DNA from: Paenibacillus zeisoli
Lineage (GTDB): Bacteria; Bacillota; Bacilli; Paenibacillales; Paenibacillaceae
NCBI RefSeq assembly: GCF_003994465.1
Contig: NZ_RZNX01000004.1
Span: 242,323-306,322 of the forward strand
Length of the DNA stretch: 64,000 nt
Direction: 5' to 3'
Shown here: piece by piece, positions 38,923 to 47,732 of the stretch
Layout: each line of letters opens with the position of its first letter
Numbering within the stretch: the stretch's first letter is position 1
Notes under the pieces: model-generated
Told to the model about the DNA's origin: nothing
Databases searched by the model: none
Seen by the model: only the letters and a program-made list of their open reading frames with translations
Position numbers and translations under genes: made by a program

Positions 38923-39330
38923 CATAATGATGGAAGTGGGAGGGGGGTGTGCTTCAGCAGAAATGACCCATGCAGATCGGAGGGGAAGAGGTACAACAAC
39001 TTGCAGCTGGAGACCAAGGGGAGAGGGACAGCATCGTAAGAGTGAAGAACTAGGCATGGCGAAGCAGCAAGCGGAAAGGCATGGCAAGCTGCCGAGTGTA
39101 ACGTAATCTAAAGAGGACTGTGCAGCTGGCGAGTAGAACGCAGAAGCGACACAGCATAGCAAAATGGTGAGTTAGTCATGGAGAAGGAAGTAGCAGGGGC
39201 GCAAAGGTATGCAGTTTACCAGCGCAACGGAACCTAAAAAAGGACCGCAGCAGCCCGCCTCTCGGCAACCTGCCACAGCCCTTACAACCCGCGTCTAGTG
39301 CGGCTTCTTTGTTCTTACTCTTCTCCGGTT
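38923..39330. other. Gene-free purine-rich region
   Basis: About 400 bases with no credible gene on either strand. The plus strand is rich in G and A up to about 39210. It contains two diverged copies of a 65-base unit, listed separately, and no recognisable promoter or terminator. Confidence 0.5.
39063..39253. repeat. Two diverged tandem copies of a 65-base unit
   Basis: Unit 1 (39063-39125) and unit 2 (39189-39253) are about 126 bases apart. They share, in order, AGCA, AAAGG, ATG, CC, AACG, AA-CTAAA, AGGAC and GCAGC with scattered substitutions (for example AACGTAATCTAAAG versus AACGGAACCTAAAA). Probably decayed intergenic repeats; not related to the palindromic elements. Confidence 0.5.
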
Positions 39331-39369
39331 GCTACCGGATTCTCCTAATAGCTGATCCAGTCGCACCAG
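39331..39369 (-). pseudogene. Damaged second copy of the 3' end of the sulfurtransferase gene
   Basis: 35 of 39 bases match 42190-42228, the last codons of the sulfurtransferase gene. Read on the minus strand the remnant gives WCDWISY-stop-ENPVATG, against SDWISYEENPIAVG in the intact gene, so GAG has become TAG. The remnant and the intact copy bracket the AT-rich ATPase gene, suggesting insertion at the 3' end of this gene. Confidence 0.75.
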
Positions 39370-39416
39370 TTGGCAAGCATATGAAGAGGAATTGAACTAA
39401 AAAGACTTGATCTCTA

Positions 39417-41642
39417 TCACGATACCTGTGCCTGATTGATTTCATTCAGGTTAACTTCCTCAACGCCCATCATCATTTTGTAATGAGCATGATGATTTGT
39501 TACCTCGAATATCTTCTCAAATATTTTTAGGTATCTAGCATTTGTGTCTAATGGATGTTCAATATACAAATCATCACCAGCAAAATGGGACCCATCATTT
39601 GCCCAAGATAAAAGCGATTTACATACTACCATTTCCTCTTCCTCGAATTTACCCAATATATCGTCTTCACTAAAATTACCAAATACTTTGAAATAATTTT
39701 CTATGATTCTACGAATTAGATTTTGGACTGTAGTTGATGAAGTACTACTCTCTGCTGCTGCTCTAAGCTCGTTCCACATTAACTCATACGAGGTTTTTAT
39801 TGGATTTGAATCGTAAGGTTGAGCTTCAGTAACATTATTAACTTTTCTAATTATCCAAAACGTCTCATCATTTAACTTTATTCCCTTTGAACGCTTCTTT
39901 TGAAAAGTTACCTCCTTGTGAAAGTAAACATTATGGGTTAAAACAAATAATTGAACCACATTGTTCTGATTCTTCCTAATGTCATCGATTAGCTTCAAAA
40001 TGAGATTGCTAACAATGAATAATATATTGCTATCCAAGCTAGAAATAGGATCATCAATTACAACAATCTTATTCTCTGAAATAAGATCTCTGTTATTACT
40101 TCCATTCAACAAATGCATAAAATATAAAAATGTTACGAATGTTTTTTCTCCTTCACTTAACGTCTGATTTACATCTTCTCCATTAGAACGTATCAAGCGA
40201 TAATTACCCTCGCTTTGTGTATGGGCAAAACTGAAGTTAGTAAAATTGTACGCCTTTAACATACGATTCATCTCATTAACGGAAGGAATTACACTGGTAA
40301 TTTGAGCTTCTAAACTCTGAATTTCGGAAATTATCCTATTTTTCTCAGATGTTTTTGACAATATGCCAGCTTTGATCCCCGTAATAGCACTTTTAATGCT
40401 AAATTCTTTTCGCACATAGATCTCGTGAATATGGAGATTTTCATTCGCTATGTATTTCCATATTTGGTCTTTCAATATTTGTTCTTCCTGGGCTCGGTTA
40501 TCAACCATCCTGTTATGTCCGTGAATTTCTAGATTTACTTTATCAATTTCCAAATTGATATTTTTTACAAATGCATCAAAGGAAGTCAATTCAATTTTCT
40601 TACTAGGTTGTTTTTGCTTTTGGTCAATCAATTCGAGATTAATTTCGTTTTTTGATCTAATTAACTCATACTGTTGATTAATTCTCCATTTATCGATATA
40701 TGGCAACTCTTCATTTAGTAGAGCTTGGATCGTCGTTTCAAGACTATTATATAATTTAATATATAAGTCAACGCAATCTATTAACTCATTCATCTCATAT
40801 TCATAAGTTTCATTAAAGTATTCTTCCAACTTATGTAGAAAACCATCTGGTAATGACTGTTGGCAAAAAGGACACTTACCTTCTGACTTATGCACATGAT
40901 CGAATCCACTTTTAACCCAATCACTTATAGCTAGCCTTGAAATGAGAGACGCAATATCAACATCTTGTTTACCAACAATTTGTTTTTGGAATAACTTATT
41001 AATACAAAGAGCGTTAAGTTCGTCAATAGTTATTAAGGGAATATTTTGAACTTTCACTAAAGTTCCTTTAAATAACTTATTTGAACGAGTGCGTAAATCT
41101 TCAAAATCACATAGTATGTTCTCGATTGAATGTGCTTGTTTACATTTTTTCATAAAGTTGATTTTATTATTTCGAACACCCGAAAAAGCTTGCAAAAACT
41201 CGTCATCATATTTCCTTTTCAAATCCCAACAATATTCTATAAATTCACTTTCATTTGAGGTGTATTCCTCCTCCTTAGTTGATAAGTTACTGCGCATTCT
41301 CCGAATCTCACCATCTAATATATCTACTAACCCCTTTTTTTCAAGAATTTCATTTTTTATTTCTGTTGACTCTTTACCTAAAGTGAAAATACCTTTTATG
41401 TTTGAATCTTGATGAAAATTCTCCTCTACGAATTTTTGATTGTATACCAATGTTTTTAATGGTTGAGAAACCCAATCTATATTGCATTCCGAGAAGTGAT
41501 CAATATCTTTCATAACATTTGATAGTGATGTTTTTCCACTTCCATTTGAACCGTAAAGAAAATTAATTTTCTTAAACCCACTATAGGTAACGCCTAAATC
41601 ATTATAAGTCGCTATTTTTTTTATAGATAATTCTTTAATCAC
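39417..41642 (-). CDS. Zinc-hook AAA ATPase of the RloC/PrrC (AAA_13) type, candidate anticodon nuclease
   Basis: 741 residues from a GTG at 41642, chosen because GGGGTGA lies 6 bases upstream and typical family members start MIK...; a longer frame opens at 41738. ABC/SMC-like ATPase halves: Walker A LYGSNGSGKTSLSN near residue 31, signature TLSEGEKTFVTFLYF near 495, Walker B KIVVIDDPISSLDSN near 525, and His switch LTHNVYFHKE. Between them is a coiled coil with a central zinc hook CPFC near 257, the RloC hallmark. The C-terminus has Arg-x3-Glu in LIRRIIENYF (about 642-646) and NDGSH (His about 683), resembling the Arg/Glu/His nuclease triad of PrrC and RloC. These cleave tRNA during phage infection. 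The gene is clearly more AT-rich than its neighbours, indicating transfer. Nuclease activity is inference. Confidence 0.78.
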   Translation of the reverse strand: MIKELSIKKIATYNDLGVTYSGFKKINFLYGSNGSGKTSLSNVMKDIDHFSECNIDWVSQPLKTLVYNQKFVEENFHQDSNIKGIFTLGKESTEIKNEILEKKGLVDILDGEIRRMRSNLSTKEEEYTSNESEFIEYCWDLKRKYDDEFLQAFSGVRNNKINFMKKCKQAHSIENILCDFEDLRTRSNKLFKGTLVKVQNIPLITIDELNALCINKLFQKQIVGKQDVDIASLISRLAISDWVKSGFDHVHKSEGKCPFCQQSLPDGFLHKLEEYFNETYEYEMNELIDCVDLYIKLYNSLETTIQALLNEELPYIDKWRINQQYELIRSKNEINLELIDQKQKQPSKKIELTSFDAFVKNINLEIDKVNLEIHGHNRMVDNRAQEEQILKDQIWKYIANENLHIHEIYVRKEFSIKSAITGIKAGILSKTSEKNRIISEIQSLEAQITSVIPSVNEMNRMLKAYNFTNFSFAHTQSEGNYRLIRSNGEDVNQTLSEGEKTFVTFLYFMHLLNGSNNRDLISENKIVVIDDPISSLDSNILFIVSNLILKLIDDIRKNQNNVVQLFVLTHNVYFHKEVTFQKKRSKGIKLNDETFWIIRKVNNVTEAQPYDSNPIKTSYELMWNELRAAAESSTSSTTVQNLIRRIIENYFKVFGNFSEDDILGKFEEEEMVVCKSLLSWANDGSHFAGDDLYIEHPLDTNARYLKIFEKIFEVTNHHAHYKMMMGVEEVNLNEINQAQVS

Positions 41643-42089
41643 TACTTTCACCCCGTAAGTGTTTTTTTGAAAAAAGGGATATTTAAAATATAGTTTTCTT
41701 AAGTGCTTCCATTTTTCAGTGATGTAGCTTGCTCGCAAAAATCAAATAACTAGACACTCCATATCAAGCATTCTTCATCCCCTCATTCCCTAAAGAATTC
41801 ATTCCCGATTGGCAAATAACAAATGGGATATATGACCATTTTACTATGATAGTGGTAAATTAGTAATGGAACGTATGTTTGTTTATTTGTTGTCCCTGAC
41901 ATGTTAATTGCTGCTGACTAAACTTAAGGGTTGTTAAATTTTAACTTGCGGAGATATTAGGTGTTTTATTCCATTGGTTGGTTTGTCAGGGATCCCACCA
42001 TATTTCTATTAACAAGGACATTAGAGCCAGTATCTGAAACGACCTGATTTGTAATGTTCCTGGACAGGTGCGTTGACTCATTGTTCTAA
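41643..42089. other. AT-rich intergenic region upstream of the RloC-like gene
   Basis: No credible gene. It contains a 9-bp inverted repeat TCCCTGACA (41893-41901) / TGTCAGGGA (41984-41992) of unknown role. The promoter of the ATPase gene is presumably here but not obvious. Confidence 0.4.
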
Positions 42090-42090
42090 G

Positions 42091-42139
42091 AATAAAAAAT
42101 ACACCGCCCAAAGCCCATGCCTCAGTGACGATGTATTTA
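42091..42139 (-). terminator. Probable terminator of the sulfurtransferase gene
   Basis: On the minus strand AAATACATCG pairs with CGGTGTATTT with one bulged base, with a GC-rich inner part, and is followed by TTTTTATT. Confidence 0.6.
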
Positions 42140-42176
42140 AAATTTTCATCATATTTATATGATGCTAAGCTTTTTC

Positions 42177-43028
42177 TTAATTTCCCACAGCTATTGGATT
42201 CTCCTCATAGCTGATCCAGTCGCTCCAGCTTCCCGGATACAGCTTCACGTTCGTATACCCGAGATGGTGCAGCGCGAGCACATTCGGACAAGCGCTCACG
42301 CCAGATCCGCAGTATACAACAACGTCGCGGCCTTCTTCAGCTTCTTGAATAATATCAGCAAAATGCTCCCTCAGCTCGGCCTCGCTCTTCCAGGCTCCGC
42401 GCTCGTCAAGCACCTCTTTCCAGAAGCGGTTAACCGCGCTTGGAATATGTCCTGCGCGGGCATCGATCGGCTCTTCCTCGCCGATATAGCGCTTCGCTTC
42501 GCGCGAATCCACCAGCAGCGCGCCGTGTGCCCCGGCGGCAGAGGCTTCGCGCACCTCGCTGACGTCAGCCCACATGCCGCGCTGCGGCTGAGCGGTGAAC
42601 GTCTGCGGAATGACCACCTGCTGCTCGGCGTTCACGGGGTAACCCGCCGCCTCCCATGCGGAGAAGCCTTCGCTCAGCACATAGACCTGCTCATGCCCGG
42701 CATAGCGCAGCAGCCACCACAGCCTCGCGGCGTACATGCCGCCCTGATCGTCGTAAGCAACGACTCTCGTCTGCGGGCCAATCCCGGCCCGGCTAAGACG
42801 CTCTTCCAGTGCCGTTAGCTCCGGCAGGGGATGGCGTCCGCCATGGGCCTGGACAGGACCCGACAGGTCTGCCTCCAGGTCCAGGTAGACAGCGCCTGGA
42901 ATATGGCCGGCGTCATAAGCCTGCCGTCCTACTTCAGGCTTGCCGAGCTGGAAGCGGCAGTCCACAATGACTTGATCCTGCTCGTAGAGCCTCGCGAGTA
43001 GCCAGTTTTTTGCAACCAACATAGACAT
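42177..43028 (-). CDS. sseA: Sulfurtransferase with two rhodanese domains (SseA/TST type)
   Basis: 283 residues with two rhodanese domains: an inactive N-terminal one (VDCRFQLGKPEVGRQAYDAGHIPGAVYLDLEADLSG) and a C-terminal one with the catalytic loop VVYCGSGVSACPN near residue 240, where Cys carries the persulfide. CGSGVSA matches mercaptopyruvate or thiosulfate sulfurtransferases; the exact donor is not certain. Its ATG follows GAGGAGTAAT. Its last codons are duplicated at 39331-39369. A 70-codon gene lies just upstream. Confidence 0.92.
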   Translation of the reverse strand: MSMLVAKNWLLARLYEQDQVIVDCRFQLGKPEVGRQAYDAGHIPGAVYLDLEADLSGPVQAHGGRHPLPELTALEERLSRAGIGPQTRVVAYDDQGGMYAARLWWLLRYAGHEQVYVLSEGFSAWEAAGYPVNAEQQVVIPQTFTAQPQRGMWADVSEVREASAAGAHGALLVDSREAKRYIGEEEPIDARAGHIPSAVNRFWKEVLDERGAWKSEAELREHFADIIQEAEEGRDVVVYCGSGVSACPNVLALHHLGYTNVKLYPGSWSDWISYEENPIAVGN

Positions 43029-43051
43029 GATTACTCCTCCTCTATATCCTT

Positions 43052-43264
43052 TTATTTCCGAATCTCAAAAAATTGACAGTCCTTGCGTGAATGATACGCC
43101 AGTTCGCTTACGCTCGATTGCAGGATGACAGTCAGGTCATCAAAGCGGATAATGACTCCGCCGGAATCTACCAGATGATCATCTTGAAATACACGAATAC
43201 GGTACTGATGGTCCAAAGCCTCCTGAAAGTCCTGTTCTGTCAGGAGTGGTCTTCTAATTGGCAT
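43052..43264 (-). CDS. Conserved-looking small protein of unknown function
   Basis: 70 residues from the ATG at 43264, preceded by AAAGGGGAA. It reads as a compact alpha/beta protein: a basic N-terminus (MPIRRPLLTEQDFQEALDHQ), then strand-rich segments (YRIRVFQDD, SGGVIIRFDDLTVILQ) and an acidic/aromatic end. No membrane segment. It is 23 bases upstream of the sulfurtransferase gene and may be cotranscribed. The alternating strand pattern hints at a small beta-barrel, but no family is recognised. Confidence 0.65.
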   Translation of the reverse strand: MPIRRPLLTEQDFQEALDHQYRIRVFQDDHLVDSGGVIIRFDDLTVILQSSVSELAYHSRKDCQFFEIRK

Positions 43265-43434
43265 GGTGATTCCCCTTTGCTGGTACAAATTACAATTAAG
43301 GTTACCATATCATAAAAATGGCCCTTGGTGCGACCGCAAGCTGCCGCAGGATTTTATGCCTGGTAGGGACATGGGATTCTCCTTTTGACTTCACACAGAG
43401 TCTGGAAGTACACTAGTTAAAAATTACTAAAATC

Positions 43435-43518
43435 CTGCTATAGAAGTTGAACTTAATTGTAAGAACATTTCACACGGCTGACTAACAGGTAAAATCACTA
43501 GTTCAACTCATATAGCAG
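43435..43518. repeat. Shortened copy C of the palindromic intergenic element
   Basis: Ends CTGCTATAGAAGTTGAACT (43435-43453) and AGTTCAACTCATATAGCAG (43500-43518) are complementary at 17 of 19 positions. Bases 43459-43513 closely match 17981-18033 of copy B (GTAAGAACATTTCACACGG and beyond), so this is copy B with its left half deleted. It ends 26 bases before dgt. The remaining intergenic bases 43289-43434 hold nothing recognised. Confidence 0.75.
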
Positions 43519-43544
43519 ATCTAATAATTAGGAGTGGCTTTGTT

Positions 43545-44960
43545 ATGGACGTTAATGGACTCAGGCAGCACAGGCAGTACCCGGATCAGACGGGGCACGG
43601 GCATGGGAATGCACGGGCGGCTTACGAGCGTGACTATTCAAGATTGATTCATTCACCTACCTTCCGGCGCCTGCAGGGGAAATCCCAGGTGTTCGGGGCC
43701 GGAACCGGCGATTACTACCGGACTCGTCTTACCCATTCTCTTGAGGTGGCGCAGATTGCGAGGGAAGCTGCGCGCAGCCTGATTCGTTCCTATCCGGGCA
43801 TTGACACCGCGCGGGCTGGCAATCCGGGACTCATTATTGACTCCGAGGTTGTGGAATGTGCGGCGATCTGTCATGATTTCGGGCATCCGCCATTTGGGCA
43901 TAAAGGAGAAGAGGTGCTCGCGGGGATTCTGGACCGGTTGATCGAGGACAAGGTGCAGCAGGAGCTGCAGAAGAGCATTGATCCAGCTGCCAATGAGCTG
44001 CTAATTCGCTCCACAATGCGGCAGAAATACGAGCATTTCGAAGGAAATGCCCATAATTTCCGGCTTATGATGTTCCTGGAGAAGCGGGAGGATCTGGACG
44101 GGCTGAATCTGTCGGATGCGGTGCTGCTGGGAACGAACAAGTATCCATTTCCCGGCACGGTCAATCATAAGGGCATGTATCACCATGAGTGGCAGTATAT
44201 TTCTGAGATCCGCAGTCTTTGGGGCATCCCGGCGGGCAAGAAGACGCTGGAAGCCCAGCTGATGGACCTGTGTGATGATATCGCGTACTCGGCGCATGAT
44301 CTGGAGGATGGGATCAAGGCGGGGAAGATCGAGGTGCATGAACATTTCATGCAGGACTCGCATATCCAGCAGCTGATTGTGGAGAAGGTGAATACGCTGG
44401 AGGATCCGTGCTGGCAGGGATGGGATGATGAGCGCATACGCAGTAAGGCAGAGGAGGTGCTGACTTCGTTCCTGCGGGTCTGGAATGAGAAGCTGCCGAC
44501 CTGTGACTTCGATTCGTCAAGGACCCGCCGGGAAGTTAAGGCTTATTGGGTAAGCCTCTTCGTGGGAAGCCTGGGCGTCATTCCGGACGGGAACTGGCAG
44601 AAGGTGACCTTTGTGAGGAATGGGGAAGAGGACGAGGATATGCTGCGGACGGTCAGTGTGCTCAAGAGCTTCGCTTGGGTTACCATGATCCGGGACCTCA
44701 GGGTACAGCGCCTGCAGAAGCGGAGTGCGTGGATTATTAAAAGGCTCTGGGATGCTTTTGTGGACCCCCACACTTCGAAGTCCATTATTCCGGGCGACTG
44801 GCTCCGCCGTTTTGACCGGGATCAGAAGAGAGAGCACCCGATCTGGACCTGGGAGCATATGATCATTGATTATATTGCAGGCATGACCGACGCTTACGCC
44901 GAGAAAATATACAACGAACTGTACGGACTCAAGGTCGGCTCGATTTACGATCTGGATTAA
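43545..44960 (+). CDS. dgt: dGTPase (deoxyguanosinetriphosphate triphosphohydrolase)
   Basis: 471 residues. It removes triphosphate from dGTP or other dNTPs, lowering the deoxynucleotide pool. HD-domain metal ligands are intact: LTHSLEVAQIAREAARSL near residue 63, and CHDFGHPPFGHKGEEVL near 108. DDIAYSAHDLEDGI near 245 supplies the last Asp. The N-terminal YERDYSRLIHSPTFRRLQGKSQVF is the family signature. TTAGGAGTGG precedes the ATG. It is monocistronic, with repeat copy C just upstream. Confidence 0.93.
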   Translation: MDVNGLRQHRQYPDQTGHGHGNARAAYERDYSRLIHSPTFRRLQGKSQVFGAGTGDYYRTRLTHSLEVAQIAREAARSLIRSYPGIDTARAGNPGLIIDSEVVECAAICHDFGHPPFGHKGEEVLAGILDRLIEDKVQQELQKSIDPAANELLIRSTMRQKYEHFEGNAHNFRLMMFLEKREDLDGLNLSDAVLLGTNKYPFPGTVNHKGMYHHEWQYISEIRSLWGIPAGKKTLEAQLMDLCDDIAYSAHDLEDGIKAGKIEVHEHFMQDSHIQQLIVEKVNTLEDPCWQGWDDERIRSKAEEVLTSFLRVWNEKLPTCDFDSSRTRREVKAYWVSLFVGSLGVIPDGNWQKVTFVRNGEEDEDMLRTVSVLKSFAWVTMIRDLRVQRLQKRSAWIIKRLWDAFVDPHTSKSIIPGDWLRRFDRDQKREHPIWTWEHMIIDYIAGMTDAYAEKIYNELYGLKVGSIYDLD

Positions 44961-45100
44961 CCCCGAGCAGAACGGGCTCCCGGCGGGAGATGGTTCTGAG
45001 AAATAATAATCTGAAGGGAGAATCCCCTATGATACGGTTATCATATTGGGAGAGCTCCTTGATGGTATTCCTGCTGACAGCGCGAACTTCGAATACAAAA

Positions 45101-45157
45101 AGCAGCTGCAGAATTGGACTGAGTCATAAAGTCTAATTCTGCTGCTGTTTTATTTTT
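45101..45157. terminator. Terminator between dgt and the LysR gene
   Basis: A long stem, AGCAGCTGCAGAATTGGACT against AGTCTAATTCTGCTGCT with two bulges, followed by GTTTTATTTTT. It overlaps the last bases of the convergent LysR gene. The stretch 44961-45100 holds no supported gene. Confidence 0.8.
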
Positions 45158-46037
45158 CCCCTGCCGCCATCGCCGCGAAATACTCCACAACCACCTCACG
45201 AAATTCCTGGGCTGCCCGCGAAATGTAGCGACTCTTATGTGATAACAATGCGATCTCTCGCACCAATTCATGACCCTCCACGTGGAGATAGTGAATATGA
45301 TCATTGGCATTGCTTGCTGTGCTTGGGATGAAGGCAATGCCAATTTCAGCTTCCACAAGTGAGCCTAACCTTGCAGGTTCATCTCCCTCGTACACGTATT
45401 TTGGCAAGAATCCGGCAGATTGGCATACCGAGTCCGTTAAATCACGTGTACCATAGCCTCTTTTCACACCGACAAACCACTCATCTCTCAGTTCAGCCAA
45501 GCTCACGCTATCCTGGCCTGCCAGTCTATGACTCTTGGGAACAGCAACAAGGACCGGGTCGAAGAACACGATCTGGGTATTAATATCATCCCCGTGTATA
45601 GATGGAGAGGACAAGCAGAAGTCTACCTCTCCCCTGTGAAGAAGCGTAACCATTTCTTGTGTGGTTAGCATTTGGACATAAAATTGGACATCGGGCCGAT
45701 TCTTCCGGAACTCCCGAAGGATATAGGGCAGTGCGCTTGCTGCGGTTACTGCCAATTCGAGTGTGCCATGTTCGGGACTTGATAAATCGCTAATCTCCTG
45801 CTTCCCCTGTTCGAGTTCAAAGAGGGCCCTTTCGGCGCGGCGAAGAAATTTGCTCCCGAATTCATTTAACCGCAGCTTCCTTCCTACTCGGTCGAATAGG
45901 GGGACACCTAAATCCTCCTCCAGACGCTGAATCGTCTTGCTTAGCGAAGATTGAGTCACGTGCAGACTTCGCGCGGCTTCCGTTACATGCTCCAATCTGG
46001 CTACAGCAATAAAATATTGAAGTTGTAGAAGCTCCAT
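45150..46037 (-). CDS. LysR-family transcriptional regulator
   Basis: 295 residues. Winged helix MELLQLQYFIAVARLEHVTEAARSLHVTQSSLSKTIQRLEEDLGVPLF at residues 1-48, then a two-lobed effector domain starting LELAVTAASALPYILREF. It is divergent from an MFS exporter with a 110-base gap, the classic arrangement for LysR control of the neighbouring gene. The effector is unknown. GGAGGTG lies seven bases before the ATG. Confidence 0.9.
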   Translation of the reverse strand: MELLQLQYFIAVARLEHVTEAARSLHVTQSSLSKTIQRLEEDLGVPLFDRVGRKLRLNEFGSKFLRRAERALFELEQGKQEISDLSSPEHGTLELAVTAASALPYILREFRKNRPDVQFYVQMLTTQEMVTLLHRGEVDFCLSSPSIHGDDINTQIVFFDPVLVAVPKSHRLAGQDSVSLAELRDEWFVGVKRGYGTRDLTDSVCQSAGFLPKYVYEGDEPARLGSLVEAEIGIAFIPSTASNANDHIHYLHVEGHELVREIALLSHKSRYISRAAQEFREVVVEYFAAMAAGEK

Positions 46038-46147
46038 TTCACACCTCCGCTCATTCCTTCTAGTCTATGAAATCATAACATGAAATGCGTTGGAATAAAT
46101 GACGAGTTTCCAGTACGATAACATCAATAACGAGAGGGGGAGCGAAA

Positions 46148-47557
46148 TTGAATGCTCGCAGCAGGTGGTTAATGATTTCAGTATGTCTTGGAATTCTGCT
46201 CAATCCACTAAATTCTTCGATGGTATCTGTGGCTCTTCCAAGTCTGCAAAATGTGTTCAAACTGGATTTTACAGGCGTGTCCTGGATCATATTCTCTTTC
46301 TACATTGCAAGCGCAGTCGCACAGCCTGTCATGGGTAAAGCCAGTGATTTATTCGGTCGTAGGAGGATTTTCCTTGCCGGGCTTGTTATATCCTTCGCGG
46401 CATCCTTATTGGCTCCGATATCACCCTACTTCGGCATGCTTATTGTGCTGCGCGTTGTGCAGTCGATCGGAACCAGCATGATGGTTGCGGTGGGGATGGC
46501 TATCATACGCATTTATATAACGGAGAGACAAGCAACTGCACTGTCTGTCTTGTCTATATTCCTATCCGGAGCAGCAGCGATTGGCCCTTTTATAGGCGGT
46601 GTTCTGATCCATTGGTGGGGTTGGCCAGCTATCTTTTTGGTCAATATTCCGTTTGTGCTGGCAAGCTTTCTGCTCGCCTGGAGGACGATACCTAAGGAAG
46701 AGCAATCTGCACTTCTCGCTGCGCGGGACATGACTTTTCGGAAATGGGTTGCTGTAGTTGATGTATCAGGAATTCTGCTCTTCACCGTAGGGCTGGTTGC
46801 TCTGCTCTATGGGCTGCTCTCAGCCAAATCAACCGGACAAATCTCATCAGGCAGCCTCATTACCCTGCTGATCGGCCTCGCGGCGCTGGGGGGATTCGTA
46901 AGATATGAGCTCAAGACGAAGGCGCCCTTCATTCCTTTGCGGACATTCGCACGGCATCCTGCGATGACCTCTGTCAATGTTCAATATATCCTTGTTAATC
47001 TGCTATATTATTCGCTCTTCTTCGGGTTTCCTTCTTACCTGCAGACGGTTCGGCATGTAAGCGAATTCCACACAGGAATGCTTATGCTGACCCTGGGCTT
47101 AACCTCTTTGGTGACGTCACCACTGGCAGGACGCTGGATTGATAAGTCAGGGCCCCGGCCGGCGCTGCTCATGTCTGCCATTCTGATGGCCTTTGGGTCC
47201 GTATGGATCGTGACCTTGAATCAGACATCACCCGTGATCAGTGTATGCTTGGCGCTAGCTGCATTCGGGATTAGTAACGGGCTGAATAACGTAGGCATGC
47301 AGGCAGCCCTGTTCCAAAGTTCTCCGAAGGAGATCATCGGTGTAGCATCTGGGTTATTCAATACCTCCAGATATCTGGGAACCATTCTATCTTCCTTGTT
47401 GATCGGTATCGTAATGGGAGGCAAGTTCAGCTTCGGGGGATTTCGTTGGCTAGCGGTGATTCTCACCCTAATTGCCTTGTCTTTGGTATTCATGAACCGG
47501 CGGCGCCGGGGTTCAGGGCATTTGCAAGAGATGGAGGGCTCATCAAGTTCAAGTTAG
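46148..47557 (+). CDS. MFS drug exporter, DHA2 (14-helix) type
   Basis: 469 residues with about 14 hydrophobic segments. Motif A appears as GKASDLFGRRRIFLAGL near residue 60 and motif C-like ISIFLSGAAAIGPFIGGVLIHWWGWPAIFLVNIP near 135, both typical of proton-driven drug exporters. The start is TTG at 46148 after GAGAGGGGGAGC. It probably exports an antibiotic or metabolite sensed by the divergent LysR protein. A strong terminator follows 131 bases after the stop. Confidence 0.9.
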   Translation: MNARSRWLMISVCLGILLNPLNSSMVSVALPSLQNVFKLDFTGVSWIIFSFYIASAVAQPVMGKASDLFGRRRIFLAGLVISFAASLLAPISPYFGMLIVLRVVQSIGTSMMVAVGMAIIRIYITERQATALSVLSIFLSGAAAIGPFIGGVLIHWWGWPAIFLVNIPFVLASFLLAWRTIPKEEQSALLAARDMTFRKWVAVVDVSGILLFTVGLVALLYGLLSAKSTGQISSGSLITLLIGLAALGGFVRYELKTKAPFIPLRTFARHPAMTSVNVQYILVNLLYYSLFFGFPSYLQTVRHVSEFHTGMLMLTLGLTSLVTSPLAGRWIDKSGPRPALLMSAILMAFGSVWIVTLNQTSPVISVCLALAAFGISNGLNNVGMQAALFQSSPKEIIGVASGLFNTSRYLGTILSSLLIGIVMGGKFSFGGFRWLAVILTLIALSLVFMNRRRRGSGHLQEMEGSSSSS

Positions 47558-47688
47558 ATGGTGAAGATGAGCAGCTGTCCATATGTATTAGAAAAGATAT
47601 CCCGACGTTAGAGATTGGATTGGCGTGCTTACTGCAGGAAGAATATGTTCTAGAGGACGCTGCTGCGTTGGTCTCTTGGAATAAACAG

Positions 47689-47732
47689 AGTGGGTGTCCC
47701 GGTTCAAGCAACCTGGGGACACCCACTTTTTA
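47689..47732 (+). terminator. Terminator of the MFS exporter gene
   Basis: Perfect 12-bp stem AGTGGGTGTCCC / GGGACACCCACT with a GGTT..AACC extension in the loop, followed by TTTT. It ends where the convergent tdk gene ends. Confidence 0.9.

Noticed and set aside
41893..41992. 9-bp inverted repeat TCCCTGACA / TGTCAGGGA as possible mobile-element ends around 39.4-42.1 kb
   Set aside because: Both copies lie on the same side of the ATPase gene, so they cannot bound it, and no transposase is present.
45030..45134. A 34-codon frame with AAGGGAG upstream after dgt
   Set aside because: It runs into the dgt terminator stem and its composition looks non-coding; not supported enough to list.
47529..47690. 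An open stretch overlapping the end of the MFS exporter gene whose translation (DEQLSICIRKDIPTLEIGLACLLQEEY) looks protein-like
   Set aside because: No start codon with a ribosome site in that frame and it continues through the terminator; possibly a gene remnant, but unprovable here.
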